A stretch of DNA of 64,000 bases from Anadara kagoshimensis. Lineage: Eukaryota; Mollusca; Bivalvia; Arcoida; Arcidae. Location of the stretch: contig CM037868.1 of assembly GCA_021292105.1 (NCBI GenBank), positions 32,337,812 through 32,401,811 of the forward strand, read 5' to 3'. The translations under genes were made by a program, and so were the position numbers. This document shows positions 22,701 to 32,108 of the stretch, piece after piece. Every line of letters begins with the position of its first letter. Position 1 is the first letter of the stretch. The notes under the pieces were generated by a model. The model did no database searches. It saw only the letters and a program-made list of their open reading frames with translations, and had not been told where the DNA came from.

Positions 22701-23973
22701 TTATTTCGATTTTTATCGCATTGGATTTTTTTCAATCAGTTTTTAATTAGAAATGACTTTGTACCCTATATAGGCTCACCTTACATCCCGTTGCTATGGC
22801 AGCACCTTGAGCACAGCACGTGACTTTAGCATCCAACTCATCTAGCTCCTTATTATTTGGACTTCGGATGTAAAACTCCAGGCTAGCTTTTCCTGGAATG
22901 ATGTTGGGACGAGCACCGCCATTTTTAACTATACCTGCAACATGAAGAGTGAAAATATGGTGTTCCGTTAGTGCCAAAATTACCATTATCGCCCATAATT
23001 CGCTTGAACGCGAAGTTGTGAAGTTTTGAAGGCGAAGTTGCGATGCCATAGCTCCTTCACCGTCGTGTCTTGACTGCTTCGCTATCGTATTTTTGCTCCT
23101 TCGCCATAGAATCTCGGCCTCTTCACAATTCGCAACTTCGCTCCTTCGCCATTGTATCTTCGCAACTGCAATCCTTTGTCATCGTATCTTGGCTCCTTCG
23201 CCATCTTATCTTTGCTCCTTAGCCAACGTAACTTTGCAACTTCGCTCCTTCGACATCGTATCTTGGCTAAACATTTTGCAAATTTTTAATTTTGACACGA
23301 TTCATTTGCATTGACTGTAATCTGATGACACAAATATAAAATGACGCCAATAACATGAAATGTACTTTCGAGCGAAAAAAAATTGATGCGTAAATTTCTC
23401 GATTTACATCTGTACCTCATCCTGGTGTCAGTAACGTGAAACGTCGGCTCCACCGTGTGGGAAAAGGCGGCCGAATAAGAAAAAACAAATGATAAAATTT
23501 CTCCGAGAAATTTACCTCCAGTTCAGACTCATACAATGTCATATACTAGTAATGTATTCCAAGTTTAGCGATACTATCTTTAAAAGTATTGCAGTTGAGT
23601 TGAGTAATGGTGTTTAACGTCCCAGTGAAGAATATTTCACTTATACCGAGACGTCTCAAAGCTATAGGCGAAGGTGCTGAAATTCAACTTACGGAGCGAG
23701 CACTCTACCAACTGAGTGAGCTATCTTCAATAGTGCCGAATTAACAAATATTACGGACAGATAAAAAGTACCGTTTCTAAAAAAAATGGAAAAAAAACAT
23801 ACCATGAACCATACCACCTGGTTTCATCTGTTGTCTTAGGCACGATATATTCTGGTAACACAGCATGACAGCGTCGAGGGCGTTTTTACCCTCCCATGGA
23901 TATTCCGCGGCATGTGATTCCTCTCCCGTGAATTCTATGGTCAATCTAAATAATATGTACATGCATGATCTAT

Positions 23974-24032
<59 letters not shown>

Positions 24033-26731
24033 CATCATCCTTAATCTGACATAATCGATATAAGTGAAAAAAATATCGGGCGCGTGCGGATCCAGACGGG
24101 GGCACACCCCGGCCTGTGCCCACCCCCCCCCCTCCTAAAATTTTCGCAGCCTCTTCACCACATGGGGTAGGGACTGCTCTATATAGCTTTTGTCCCCAAA
24201 CACAAATTAGAAATTTGTCAGTGTGCCCCTCTAACATAGAATCCTGAATCCGCCACTGGGGCGTAAAAGAACAATGCTCCACTCTACGCCACCATCCACG
24301 GATTAACTTCTCGATATATGTGAAAAATATCGGAACTAGGGCGTTAAACTCCATTGCTCCATTCTACCACCACAGAACTGACCGGCTTGGTATAAATGCA
24401 AGAATCTCGATCGTGGTATTAAATGCCATTACTTTACTCAACTTAATGTCGCAAAACTCACGACCTCCATACAAGTAAAACAATGTCGACTTGAACGTAA
24501 AACCCCATTTCTACAAGTCACCGCATCGTCCCAGCAATGGCCACCTCCATATTTAAGTGAAATAATCCTAAGTGGGTCATAAAACTCAATTTTCCCACTC
24601 GTCTACACCATTCCTGTATTGGCCGACTTGTAACAACTCCTTACAAAATCTGGGCTTCATTAGGTTGGTTGGTTGAATGTTGCTTAACGTCGCATCAGCG
24701 ATTTTTCAGCTATTGGCGACGAGAACTATTTTATTAATTTCTATGGGTTAATCTATGAACAATTTTGTGTATGCATGTGAAGTGCGAGTGTGTTGTATGG
24801 TCTGCCTTGTAATAGCGCGCATTTAGGGCGACTTTAACGTGCTTTCTTACAGACAAGCGTACCACTCCCCCAGTCCATTATACTGATACCAGGTGAATCA
24901 GTAAAGGCCAACAGCAAAGAAAATTCACTTTCCCACATGTGGTTCGAGCGGGACTGGAACTCACAGCAGTGAGAGACCCTTGATTTGAAGACTGGCGTCT
25001 TATCCATTAGGCCACCGCGGCCTCCCTGTACTTCATTAAACGTTGGACTTGATTACGAGTTGCTACACCCACTCGGTATAAGTAAAACCATCTAGACCGG
25101 AGAGTGGTCTTTTTTACAACAAAACCATTACTTACTGATTTATAGCCACGTAATTTGGTCTTAGTAAGGAGTATTTAGAAGGATGTGCCATCATTGCTAC
25201 GTCATAATCTTTGTATACGCCCGCTTTGAGTAAATCCACCTTGCCACCACCCGATTCTTCCGCTGGAGTCCCAAGAACGGTTACCTACGAAAAGATTTAT
25301 TGATTGATTGATGTTTTATATCCCAATCAAGATGATTTTACTTATATCGACACGTCACCAGCTATAAATGAAGAGACACTTTTTTATCTTTGCATGCGCA
25401 GTGCATTCGGAGCAACGTACAGGGATGTTTTTAATAGGCCTGTCGTGATAGGGGTCATCGATTTCTAAGGTCTTATACGTAGTCCCCTTGACTTTCATTT
25501 CTAATTGCCGAGTGTTTGGCAAAAGAACAGTCACTACATATTTACAAGTCTTGGTTAGATTCGACCGGGGTTCGACCCCACGAATGATATAAATGGAATT
25601 GATGAAGTTTTGATATGATTTACAGACAAAAACTTCTTAAATTCTTAATTGAATTTTTTTGCTTGTGCTCTTCTGAGAGTTGTTTAATGAAATTTACAAG
25701 TTTTATGTAGAATCTGCAGTATAAACTTGTCTAAAAGTTTATACTGAACAAACGAAAATAGTCTGCCTGCAGATCGTCAAAGTTACTCAAAGTAAAATTC
25801 CGAAAAGGTGCTGAGAAATAGATAACAAGTTATCGAGTCTGCACAAGTTCGTTAGCTTTAACCTTTCGGAGTTTAGTTGAGTAGATGAGTAATGGTGTTT
25901 CACGTCCCAGTCAAGTTATATCGAAACGTCGCCAGCTATAGGCGTAGTGCAGAAATTTTTGCCTGTGCGTTGCGCAGTTGCGTTGTTCTTTATCGTGCCA
26001 AGCCTACCGTGATACGGGACCTCATTTCAAAATCCCATTCCCTAGAATTTTCCAAAGGAAAAAAATTCTACCCTGAAATTTCCAAGCGCAAAAAATAAAT
26101 ATTATTTATGAAATTACATAAATAGAAAATGAATGGGGTTAGCCGCTGTACACACCACGTGATACCCTCTAACGATTGTGCAGAACACTTATTACCAACG
26201 AACATGGACTCACATAGGATGACATTTTCCCATAAAAAACGACGTTATTCCGGGAATTGGTGACGTTGACGGTTTCCAAAACGTCCTGCATTTAAACGTT
26301 AAGAGGTACATGATCATATGGTACAGCGAGCGGCGAACCCCATTGTGTAAACTCACTTTTCCTAACTTAGTTTTGCTGCTTTCTAATGCCGCTTTCAATC
26401 CAATACCAACAGCAAGACCAACTTCCGCAATGAGGTTATGTCCGCATGCGTGTCGAATTTCCGGAAGTGCGTCATATTCACACATCACTGCTATATGCGG
26501 CCCATCACTTTTTTCTCCGTAAGAGGCACAGAAAGCTGTCTCCGTATGGTACTGTCTAGTGACATTTTCAAATTTCTTTTCTTCAAGGAATTTTGTCAGA
26601 ATGTCATGAGCGTAATACTCTTTGTAGGCAAGCTCCGGATTTCCCCACAGTTGTTTGCTTGCGTCGTGTAAGTCTTTTGCCGCCTTGTCTATGGCGTCAC
26701 ATGCAATCTGTTTTAGTTTTTCACAACTCAT
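16660..26731 (-). CDS. PM20D2: M20 family peptidase, PM20D2-like (Xaa-Arg / beta-alanyl-lysine dipeptidase type)
   Basis: Six coding exons with matching phases give a 400-residue protein. This is close to the 400-440 of the family. Exon 1 carries [19 protein letters not shown], the metal-binding motif of M20D peptidases (Cys96, His98). Exon 2 has [15 protein letters not shown] (Glu134/Glu135, catalytic base and metal ligand) and VAMMAHPS (His159). Exon 3 has [19 protein letters not shown], the lid/dimerisation domain. Exon 4 has [16 protein letters not shown]. Exon 5 has [10 protein letters not shown], whose His346 should be the last metal ligand. Exon 6 has [12 protein letters not shown]. 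All expected metal ligands are present. Family members hydrolyse dipeptides with basic C-terminal residues in the cytosol, for which no signal peptide fits. One oddity: EIR replaces the usual GIG before HACGHN. Assignment to PM20D2 rather than a sister M20D paralogue is likely, not proven. Confidence 0.9.
16939..17129 (-). mobile_element. 'cagtccaacctgtc' MITE, copy 3
   Basis: Reverse copy from AAACCTGTCTATAAAGACCA to AATTTAAGGCAGGTTCTACT, within intron 5 of the M20 gene. Confidence 0.7.
17165..17354 (+). repeat. ~20-bp array, interrupted by a transposon
   Basis: Units of the type GGCGTAATAACGCGAAAC / GGCGTTATAACGCGAATTGAA, about nine copies. The array resumes in the same orientation at 21366-21395 on the far side of the 4-kb element, so the element inserted into it. 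Confidence 0.85.
18970..19060 (-). mobile_element. Retroelement tail fragment inside the 4-kb element
   Basis: Reverse of the usual tail: ACAAATCCAGAAGCAAAGTG, CTGACAAGTTAAGTTAAACA, GAACTTCCAGAACAG. Confidence 0.6.
19905..20000 (+). mobile_element. Diverged retroelement tail inside the 4-kb element
   Basis: CTCACTTTCCTGGTGAAAGT, then TTTGGGATTATGAAATTGGC and ATGGATCGATATG. Confidence 0.55.
21395..21610. repeat. Bivalve-type non-coding repeat
   Basis: CACTCCATATCTTCCATGTC, then TTTTGATCAAACTTAGCACA and AAGGTCAATGTCACAAGGTC. Related sequence lies in reverse at 60895-60985 inside the CACAGTG element. No coding potential seen. Confidence 0.5.
21610..22062 (-). mobile_element. Retroelement 3' end, best-preserved RT C-terminus
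   Basis: On the minus strand one frame reads [15 protein letters not shown]; after a frameshift, [20 protein letters not shown] and [20 protein letters not shown] follow, ending ALDIFDVP-stop. Next are the TAGTTCCATGTTCG and TGGCGGGCGTAGCTAGC 3' UTR blocks, and the tail ends ATTAGTATGTTTGTTTTTGA. The order RYGRA-(x)n-NKLL..GY.K.RLI..L.KFY.RH is typical of the region downstream of the RT palm in several animal retroelements. It lies in intron 5, 20 bp from exon 5. Confidence 0.7.
22083..22323 (-). CDS. PM20D2: M20 peptidase exon 5
   Basis: 241 nt; acceptor CTAATCAG, donor GTAAAA. Encodes [20 protein letters not shown] to [11 protein letters not shown]. Returns to the catalytic domain and supplies the C-terminal metal-binding His. 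Confidence 0.88.
22352..22620 (-). mobile_element. SINE A, headless copy
   Basis: GTTTAACGTCCCAGTCAAAG, GACGTCGCCAGCTATAGGCG and TTTCCATCCAAAAGAACCGT in reverse; the tRNA head is replaced by MITE sequence at about 22610. Confidence 0.75.
22615..22682. mobile_element. 'cagtacagacctgtc' MITE right-end fragment
   Basis: TTCGTTAGCTTAGTGTTAAA then CGTTCGACAGGTCTGTAATG, within intron 4 of the M20 gene. Confidence 0.6.
22780..22934 (-). CDS. PM20D2: M20 peptidase exon 4
   Basis: 155 nt; acceptor TGTTGCAG, donor GTGAGC. Encodes [20 protein letters not shown] to GAAIATGCK, the rest of the lid domain. Confidence 0.9.
22985..23275 (+). repeat. Minisatellite in M20 intron 3
   Basis: Variable 15-40 bp units of CTCCTTCGCCAT(C)GTATCTT and CGCAACTTCG, starting about 50 bp upstream of exon 4 and extending 280 bp. 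Confidence 0.8.
23592..23728 (-). mobile_element. SINE A with internal deletion
   Basis: Keeps both ends: the 3' tail (TGGTGTTTAACGTCCCAGTG, CGAGACGTCTCAAAGC) joins directly to the tRNA head (ACGGAGCGAGCACTCTACCA in reverse). The ~200-bp body is missing. Confidence 0.75.
23803..23945 (-). CDS. PM20D2: M20 peptidase exon 3
   Basis: 143 nt; acceptor TTATTTAG, donor GTATGT. Encodes [20 protein letters not shown] to MKPGGMVH, the start of the small lid domain. Confidence 0.9.
23973..24026 (+). repeat. (CT)n microsatellite
   Basis: About 27 CT units, immediately upstream of a short (ATC)n run, 30 bp from exon 3. Confidence 0.95.
24078..24262. mobile_element. Small inverted-end repeat (ggatccag ... 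cctgaatccgcc)
   Basis: GTGCGGATCCAGACGGGGGC at the left and GAATCCTGAATCCGCCACTG at the right are imperfect inverted ends, resembling hAT-type CAGTGGCGGATTCAG termini. No clear target duplication. Confidence 0.4.
24262..24655. repeat. Second block of the 'ctcgatat / ccattgctcca' repeat
   Basis: GGATTAACTTCTCGATATAT, AGGGCGTTAAACTCCATTGC, CAGAACTGACCGGCTTGGTA and similar units, strongly diverged from the 15480-16620 block. Confidence 0.5.
24660..25025 (-). mobile_element. tRNA-derived SINE family C, full length
   Basis: In reverse the head reads GGCCGCGGTGGCCTAATGGA (A box) and GTGAGTTCCAGTCCCGCT (B box). The body has TACCTGGTATCAGTATAATG and CGCTATTACAAGGCAGACCA, and the tail ends GCTGATGCGACGTTAAGC. 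The tail motif (…GACGTTAAGCAACA) resembles that of family A, suggesting related 3' ends on different heads. Partial relatives at 29030-29225 and 29815-30115. Confidence 0.75.
25136..25284 (-). CDS. PM20D2: M20 peptidase exon 2
   Basis: 149 nt; acceptor ends ...CGTAG, donor GTAAGT. Encodes [19 protein letters not shown] to LRPNYVAIN plus two bases. Adds the Glu pair and the His of the metal site. Confidence 0.9.
25300..25592 (-). mobile_element. SINE A, diverged full-length copy
   Basis: Reverse copy from GATGTTTTATATCCCAATCA to TTAGATTCGACCGGGGTTCG, the last being the decayed B box. It starts 16 bp from exon 2 of the M20 gene. Confidence 0.65.
25722..25865. mobile_element. Diverged 'cagtacagacctgtc' MITE
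   Basis: GTATAAACTTGTCTAAAAGT at the left and CGTTAGCTTTAACCTTTCGG at the right preserve the family layout in decayed form. Confidence 0.4.
25868..26020 (-). mobile_element. SINE A 3' fragment
   Basis: GAGTAATGGTGTTTCACGTC, AACGTCGCCAGCTATAGGCG and CTACCGTGATACGGGACCTC in reverse. Confidence 0.7.
26132..26344. mobile_element. ~200-bp palindromic MITE, copy 2
   Basis: Same ends as the copy at 3117 (AATGGGGTTAGCCGCTGTAC ... GGCGAACCCCATT). It lies in intron 1 of the M20 gene with its right end only 12 bp beyond the exon 1 boundary, just past the splice donor. Confidence 0.8.
26357..26731 (-). CDS. PM20D2: M20 peptidase exon 1 (start codon)
   Basis: 125 codons from the ATG at 26731, [20 protein letters not shown] onward. 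It ends [10 protein letters not shown] with donor GTGAGT in phase 0. The start is chosen because it is the first ATG and residues 20-40 ([19 protein letters not shown]) already match the conserved N-terminal helix of the family. Confidence 0.9.
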
Positions 26732-26851
26732 TTTAACTGTCCAAGAAACGTGTTTCTTCGGTAAAATTATCTAATGAATAAATCAATTAATTAATTAAAA
26801 TATATTTTTAATTGTATAAATAATCAAATTTTACCAGAACCAGGAGTGTAC

Positions 26852-26965
26852 AGTACAAGCCTGTCGAAAGTTTAACACCAAGCTAACGAATTGGTGCTAA
26901 ATTAAAACCTCATTTTAGTCACTCATTACCTACAACTCTAATGATTATCGGCAGTTGCTATCTCT
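26852..26965. mobile_element. 'cagtacagacctgtc' MITE left-end fragment
   Basis: ACAGTACAAGCCTGTCGAAA through AAGCTAACGAATTGGTGCTA; the right half is missing. It is 120 bp upstream of the M20 start codon. Confidence 0.55.
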
Positions 26966-26989
26966 GCAAGCTTTAGCCATCTAAGCTCA

Positions 26990-27260
26990 TGGCATGGTGA
27001 AGCGTGCGTGCGTCCGTAAACTTTGATCTCCTTAGAAACCATTGGCCCAAATGAAACCAAATTTGGAGTGGAAGGTCACTGGATGGGGTAGATCAAAGTA
27101 TAAATACAAGAAGATCATGCACTATATCCAAGATGGCCGCCCATACTATAAATAGCAAATGCACTAAAATTGTCATTGCGGATTCAATTTTCTTGTAATC
27201 ATGAGGTCAAATTTTGCCAGTTGTGCATCAAAGACCCTATTTGGAGTCTTGTTGTTATTA
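26990..27260. repeat. Non-coding repeat resembling the 8211-9530 family interior
   Basis: GTCCGTAAACTTTGATCTCC, AACCAAATTTGGAGTGGAAG and ATCCAAGATGGCCGCC. This type of sequence is common in bivalve repeats. Nothing coding. Confidence 0.4.
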
Positions 27261-27574
27261 ACTATCCGTATCGCTTCCGCTAGAAAGTCGACTTCTTTTT
27301 GTAAAATCACCTCAAGCATTGAACTTTTATATTAATATATTGAAAAATGTTTATTTGTAACTAGTTCAACTTGAAAAAATGTTGCCAAAATTTCCTTAAT
27401 TTAAGATAAGGAAAATCTTAGTTAGATTGTGAAATTTGTACCTGCTTACTTACCTAGCTTCAGAATAAGAAACCGATGCGGTAGGTAGAGGCCGTTGACT
27501 CTAAGGGCTAACCTTTGAAAAATCACTTCAGTTTTATGCTAGTAAAATTATGGACACACCAATAAACACCTTGA

Positions 27575-27845
27575 CAGTACAGACCTATCAAAAATTTAAC
27601 AATATGCTAACGAATTAGTACCGAAACGGCTACTTATCTTCGCTATATCTCGACAGCTTTTCGACTGCCGAGTTGCCGAGATATGGATAGCAAGTCGCCG
27701 AGAAGTTGTCGAAAGAAAGGTTGCAGATATCGAAATATAGCTAACGGGGTGGGGGTGGGTCGGCGTGCGAATCGAGATGATCATGAGCTGTCGATTCGGC
27801 ACAAATTCGTTAGCTTGGTGTTAAATGTTCGACAGGTCCGTACTG
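27575..27845. mobile_element. 'cagtacagacctgtc' MITE, most complete copy
   Basis: 271 bp from CAGTACAGACCTATCAAAAA to TCGACAGGTCCGTACTG, with long internal self-complementarity (TATCTCGACAGC ... GCCGAGATATGG). Use this as the family reference; no SINE insert. Confidence 0.8.
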
Positions 27846-27849
27846 TTAT

Positions 27850-28401
27850 AAAGTATGATACGCATAAAGTAAACCGTATTCATTACTACTAAAATCCCCG
27901 TTTTTCAGAGAAAAAAATTCTAGCGGCATCATTTTATTTATATACAATGGCCAACTCTGCTCAAAATTTATTTAAGTCTGCACACTCCGTAATTTTACAG
28001 TTACACTTCAAACTGAAAAAATGTCTATGTCCAACAGCTCCGCCTTTTTATTATGAAAATAGACATAGAAATTTTTAAGTTTAAAGCAAATTTGAATTTG
28101 TTTTACTAGGTGTGCAGTTTTTTTAAATACAATTTTGACCGGAGACTGATATTATACACTAGGCCACTTCCAAAGAAAACGATGGCACCGGAAAAATAGT
28201 GAATGTTTGTATAAAATGTGGCTTCAATCTCTGAAAAACGTGGGTTTATAGTAATAATGAATAAGGTTTAGTCACCTGTTAAAATTCACCTGGTCTGGAC
28301 ATTAACAATTCAAATTGGAGAAAACTATGTCAAGAACATGCTTATTAATAAACAAATAGATAAGGTGAATACTGTAAGATAATAAGACCTCCACCCCCCC
28401 C

Positions 28402-28449
<48 letters not shown>

Positions 28450-29025
28450 TACACACATATCATATACACCCTAAGAACCAATGCCACATCTAAAGGCAGG
28501 CGTGGTACGCTCTCTCTCTCTCACACACACATACATACACCTTAGGAACAAATGCCTAATGTAATGGCAGGCGTGGTACGCTCTCTTTTTTATTTTAAAC
28601 AGTGTAAAGTAGGGACAGAAAACATTATTCTGCTAAACGAAAGACCTTTTTACAAGGTACAATTCCGTATAAGATTCATCAAATAATTCTCTACACAGTT
28701 TTAAAGATTGTCGTTTTTTTAATCTTGAGGAGAAATTGAATTTTATTAAGAAAACAGAAAAATTGTAACAGTAAAAATTATAACCGTATCGTATCGCTAA
28801 GTTCGAAATGAAATATCAAACTTCGGCATATAATTCAAAGGTTTCGAAGATACATTTTACTTTATGATGTTCTGCTATGGGTTTAAAGACGGGAGTCTTT
28901 TTTAGCTCCGAGACACCTGTCAAAAATTAATTCCAAATTTTCAAACGGCGGAAGGTTACAAAATTGTAAACAGAAACACAATTTGTGGGAAATGCCACTT
29001 GGCGTTCCGAGTGTATAGATTTCAC
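27850..29025. other. Mostly unannotated AT-rich DNA
   Basis: No gene or clear transposon end. It contains a C-run plus (CT)n at 28384-28440. A ~75-bp tandem duplication (CTCTCTCACACACACATAC ... GGCAGGCGTGGTACGCTCTC) lies at 28425-28585. Confidence 0.5.
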
Positions 29026-29029
29026 AACA

Positions 29030-29225
29030 CTATTTAAAAAAACCTTGAGCTAGCGCCTTAAAATCACCCTTATGCGCGCTAATACAAGGCAGACTATAAA
29101 ACATCCTTGTGTACCTCTCACGCATACATGAAAATGTTCTTGTATTAATTGTTAGTGAATAATAAAATTGTTCTTGTAGCGAATAGCTGAAAAATTGTTG
29201 ATGCGATGTTAAACACTACAACATG
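29030..29225 (+). mobile_element. SINE C 3' part
   Basis: CCTTATGCGCGCTAATACAA, AAGGCAGACTATAAAACATC and TGTTGATGCGATGTTAAACA match the reverse of 24660-24850. Confidence 0.65.
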
Positions 29226-29517
29226 ACTGGTCCTCTAATTGTGACGTCACAGGCAGCCTTCTCAAAAATAGCTTTGTCCCGTCTGCCGCCTATAAAAGAT
29301 TGATTTGTGGAGTCAAAATTAACCGATTGCGAATAATCAAAGCTGTCATTGAATCTGAAATTCAACTGGTGTGTCTGCAAGATGGAGTCCATGACGTGTT
29401 CCCTGGAGGAAATCCATGAAGTGTTCTATGGAGGACAGAAAATTCTAGTAAACGAAGCTAATGAAAGACTACATTTGAATGCGATGACTTCCATTTTTAA
29501 CTTCCTTTTCTGTGCAG

Positions 29518-29572
29518 CAATATACCTGCTTCTCCTGCTTTTGGTGCATTTGTTTCACAATTACTTCACTAT
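29518..29572 (+). mobile_element. RT fragment, left half of a split retroelement
   Basis: Reads NIPASPAFGAFVSQLLHY in one open frame and stops at the inserted Harbinger-like element. The RT text resumes at 31083 (GRVCCHNG...). A (29,290) TATAAAAG box and (29,240) TGACGTCA site upstream are noted without a gene to assign them to. Confidence 0.65.
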
Positions 29573-31082
29573 AGCCCCATTTATACGGCGAGAATTGCAT
29601 ACCTAAGTAATTTTTACTCATATGTAAATTTACTCACATATGCAAATTGTGTCGTATGAACAACTTTGCATATACGCAAATTTTACTCATGTAAGTAAAT
29701 TTGCACCTAGTAGGGACCAAGTGCAAATTTGCTATAGTATGTGAGTATTTTATACTAAGGTATGCACATTTTGCTACAATGTCGTATGAACGCACAGTAA
29801 TATTTACTCACATGGGCTTATGCCAGGTTATTTATCTCTATAGGTAAATGTCCATTCGGGTCCATGTGGTGCAGGAGTGAATATGGGTGTTTGTAATCTG
29901 CCTTGTACCAGAAAAAATGTTTAATAGTGTTGTCTTATGATATACGATGTCACAAATTAACATTACATACATCCTATTGTATTAACATCGAGCTAACCAA
30001 CAGGTGCCAAGTGTAAGGGAAACCCACTCACCACATATGGTGTTACAATTGGGGATCTAACTCATAGCGGTTTAGGAAAGCCAACCACTATTAACCACCA
30101 CTGCCCTCAATGATTTGTAATAATTATCAAATAAAGATCAAAAGTTGTAATTGAAATAGATTTATTTAACAAAAGCACAAAAACTAGTGACAAACTGTAA
30201 CCAAAATTTGACGTTTTACTAGTTTTCAAAGAGAAAGTGCTTGAGCAACAAAAGCCAACCACAGAATGTAAAGAAAATTTACTTTTACAAATTTGCAGGA
30301 GTAAATTTGGAATTGTCCATGAAAGGAGATGCCATGTCGCCACGAAGTGTTTTGGGAGAACAAATATTACAAGCATCATCATCTTCGAACATCACTAAAA
30401 TAATTTTCACCATCAAGTTCAATAAAATCATTCGACGGATCCCTAAAAAATTATTTGCAGCTTGCCAGCTTCATATACTGGGATGAAGCTTAACTATTTT
30501 GAGTTAGGGGTCCAGCTCAGTTAAAAAAGAAGTTTTAATGTAAGAAATAGCTCAAATGTGTAAACATTTTTGGGCCCAGACTGGGTTTTAGGAGACATGG
30601 GATAATTTAAATACCTGATATATGTTATGAGGAACAACACAAGCTCCTTTTACAGAACAAGCAAACACGACATGGACATCAATCCTTATTGCAAACATCA
30701 CAATAGGCATTTCAATGCTTCAGAAAACAAGTCTTTAAAGGATATGTCACATAACATTTTTAATATATTTTATGATTAAATTCAAAAACTGGTATATGAC
30801 AGATATGCTGGATCACCAAGTAGAACTGCTCCTTTGTCATTATAATAGCTCAGTATCAAATCAGTGCTGAAATTGTAAGGAAAAGTTCTTAGCTGATTAT
30901 CAAGTCTAAACTGTTCAATTTTCAGAATGAAAATTATCCAAAATTGGTTGAAAACTGTAAATTTACTTATGGTACAAAAATTATGTATGAACGCAAAGCA
31001 AAATATACTTTTGCTTACATGAGTAAATTTACATATGAGTAAAAATACTTAGGTATGCAATTCTCGCCGTATAAATGGGGCT
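29573..31082. mobile_element. 1.5-kb Harbinger-like element with >60-bp inverted ends
   Basis: Left AGCCCCATTTATACGGCGAG and right CGCCGTATAAATGGGGCT are inverted and stay matched for at least 64 bp (through ATGCATACCTAAGTA and TTACTCATATGTAAATTTAC). The 3-bp flanks TAT and TAA are compatible with the TWA duplications of PIF/Harbinger elements. It interrupts a retroelement RT fragment. It carries a decayed SINE C at 29815-30115 and no recognisable transposase; the plus ORF at 30241-30486 has no domain I know. Confidence 0.7.
29815..30115 (-). mobile_element. Decayed SINE C nested in the Harbinger-like element
   Basis: GTTTGTAATCTGCCTTGTAC, GAAACCCACTCACCACATAT and ATCTAACTCATAGCGGTTTA mirror 24800-25010 at low identity. 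Confidence 0.5.
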
Positions 31083-31490
31083 TAAGGTAGAGTTTGCTGC
31101 CACAACGGGACCTTAATACTCGTACAACGAAGCAAGCTGTTTACAAATAAATTGTCGACGCAGTGATATTGCAAATTAAGGCTTTTCGAAGCTCTCGAAA
31201 AGTTTTATGACCGTCTGTTAACAATATTGTTAGCAAGTATTATGTCTATCCTGGGTATTTTTGACGTCCCTTATCTGGGTATTTTTGACGTCCCTTATTT
31301 TCATGTTCCTTTCATTCTCAATTTTGATTTCACACCTGGCGGGTGAAGCTAGCTAAACAGGAGGTGCTTACCCTTTCGAAGCACCCGGCCTCACTTCCTT
31401 GGAAGTTCACGTGTTTAACCCGACTTGTCAGTTTCAAAGTATAACTTTACTTTGGAATTTTGATTTAGACCAGGATTGGTATGTTTGATT
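31083..31490 (+). mobile_element. Right half of the split retroelement, with 3' UTR and tail
   Basis: Continues the RT text (GRVCCHNG, then KLEKFYDR-like remnants), with a local duplication of CTGGGTATTTTTGACGTCCC at 31250 and 31276. The 3' UTR has GGCGGGTGAAGCTAGC and CACCCGGCCTCACTTCC, and the tail ends GGATTGGTATGTTTGATT. Confidence 0.7.
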
Positions 31491-31519
31491 ACAGCATGGA
31501 TCTTTTTTGCTTTATATGC

Positions 31520-31640
31520 AATAGTTGAGTTGGTTAATGGTCCCAGTCAAGAATATTTCACTTATTTCGAGACGTCGCCAGCTATATGCGAAGTTGCAGA
31601 AATTTCGCCTGCGGGTTGCCAAACGTGCAACACCTTCCGT
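31520..31640 (-). mobile_element. SINE A 3' fragment
   Basis: ATGGTCCCAGTCAAGAATAT, GAGACGTCGCCAGCTATATG and GCAGAAATTTCGCCTGCGGG. Confidence 0.7.
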
Positions 31641-31667
31641 GAATGCAATGTTTTACTGATATTGTTA

Positions 31668-31912
31668 TACCCCTGCTTAAAAAGTGGGGGGTATATAGTG
31701 ATAGGGGTGTCCGTTCGTCCTTCCGTTACACCTTAGGGTACCCATCTTTTAACCGCAACTCCTCCTAAACCCTTCAATGGATTTTTATGAAACTTTCACA
31801 CAATCTTTGTGATACAATGTAGATATGCACCTCGTATTTAAAAATTTGATCCGATGGATTTTTGGGAGCGGGGGATATTTTTGGGAGCTTTTGGCTCACA
31901 GTTTTTCTAGTT
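31668..31912 (+). repeat. 'tatacccc...ggggtata' bivalve repeat
   Basis: TATACCCCTGCTTAAAAAGT with GGGGGGTATATAGTGATAGG is an inverted start. CCTTCAATGGATTTTTATGA and TTTTTGGGAGCGGGGGATAT follow. Fragments of related G- or C-run elements lie at 51300, 54145 and 61010. Confidence 0.5.
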
Positions 31913-32108
31913 ACTATATAAACTTTTACAAAATGATAGAAGCTTTAGCTTGTATCACTGTGACATACCTATAGGCGGATAAGTCGGTGTTTTAGGAATC
32001 ATCCTTAGGCAAACTTGTATCAGGGAAGTGTGGTCAGGTGCTGCAGAAAGGTTAGAAAGTAAATTGAATATGTATTTTCATTGACTAACGATATGATATG
32101 CCCTACAC

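Noticed and set aside
22747-23049. Independent 100-aa ORF starting [10 protein letters not shown]
   Set aside because: The N-terminal part is intron minisatellite; only the segment after the TTGCAG acceptor is coding (M20 exon 4).
29382-29606. Small membrane protein gene with a TATA box and CRE-like site (MESMTCSLEEIHEVF...)
   Set aside because: Its C-terminal third comes from a retroelement RT fragment read in another frame, and its stop codon lies within the inverted repeat of a transposon. The upstream TATAAAAG may be chance.
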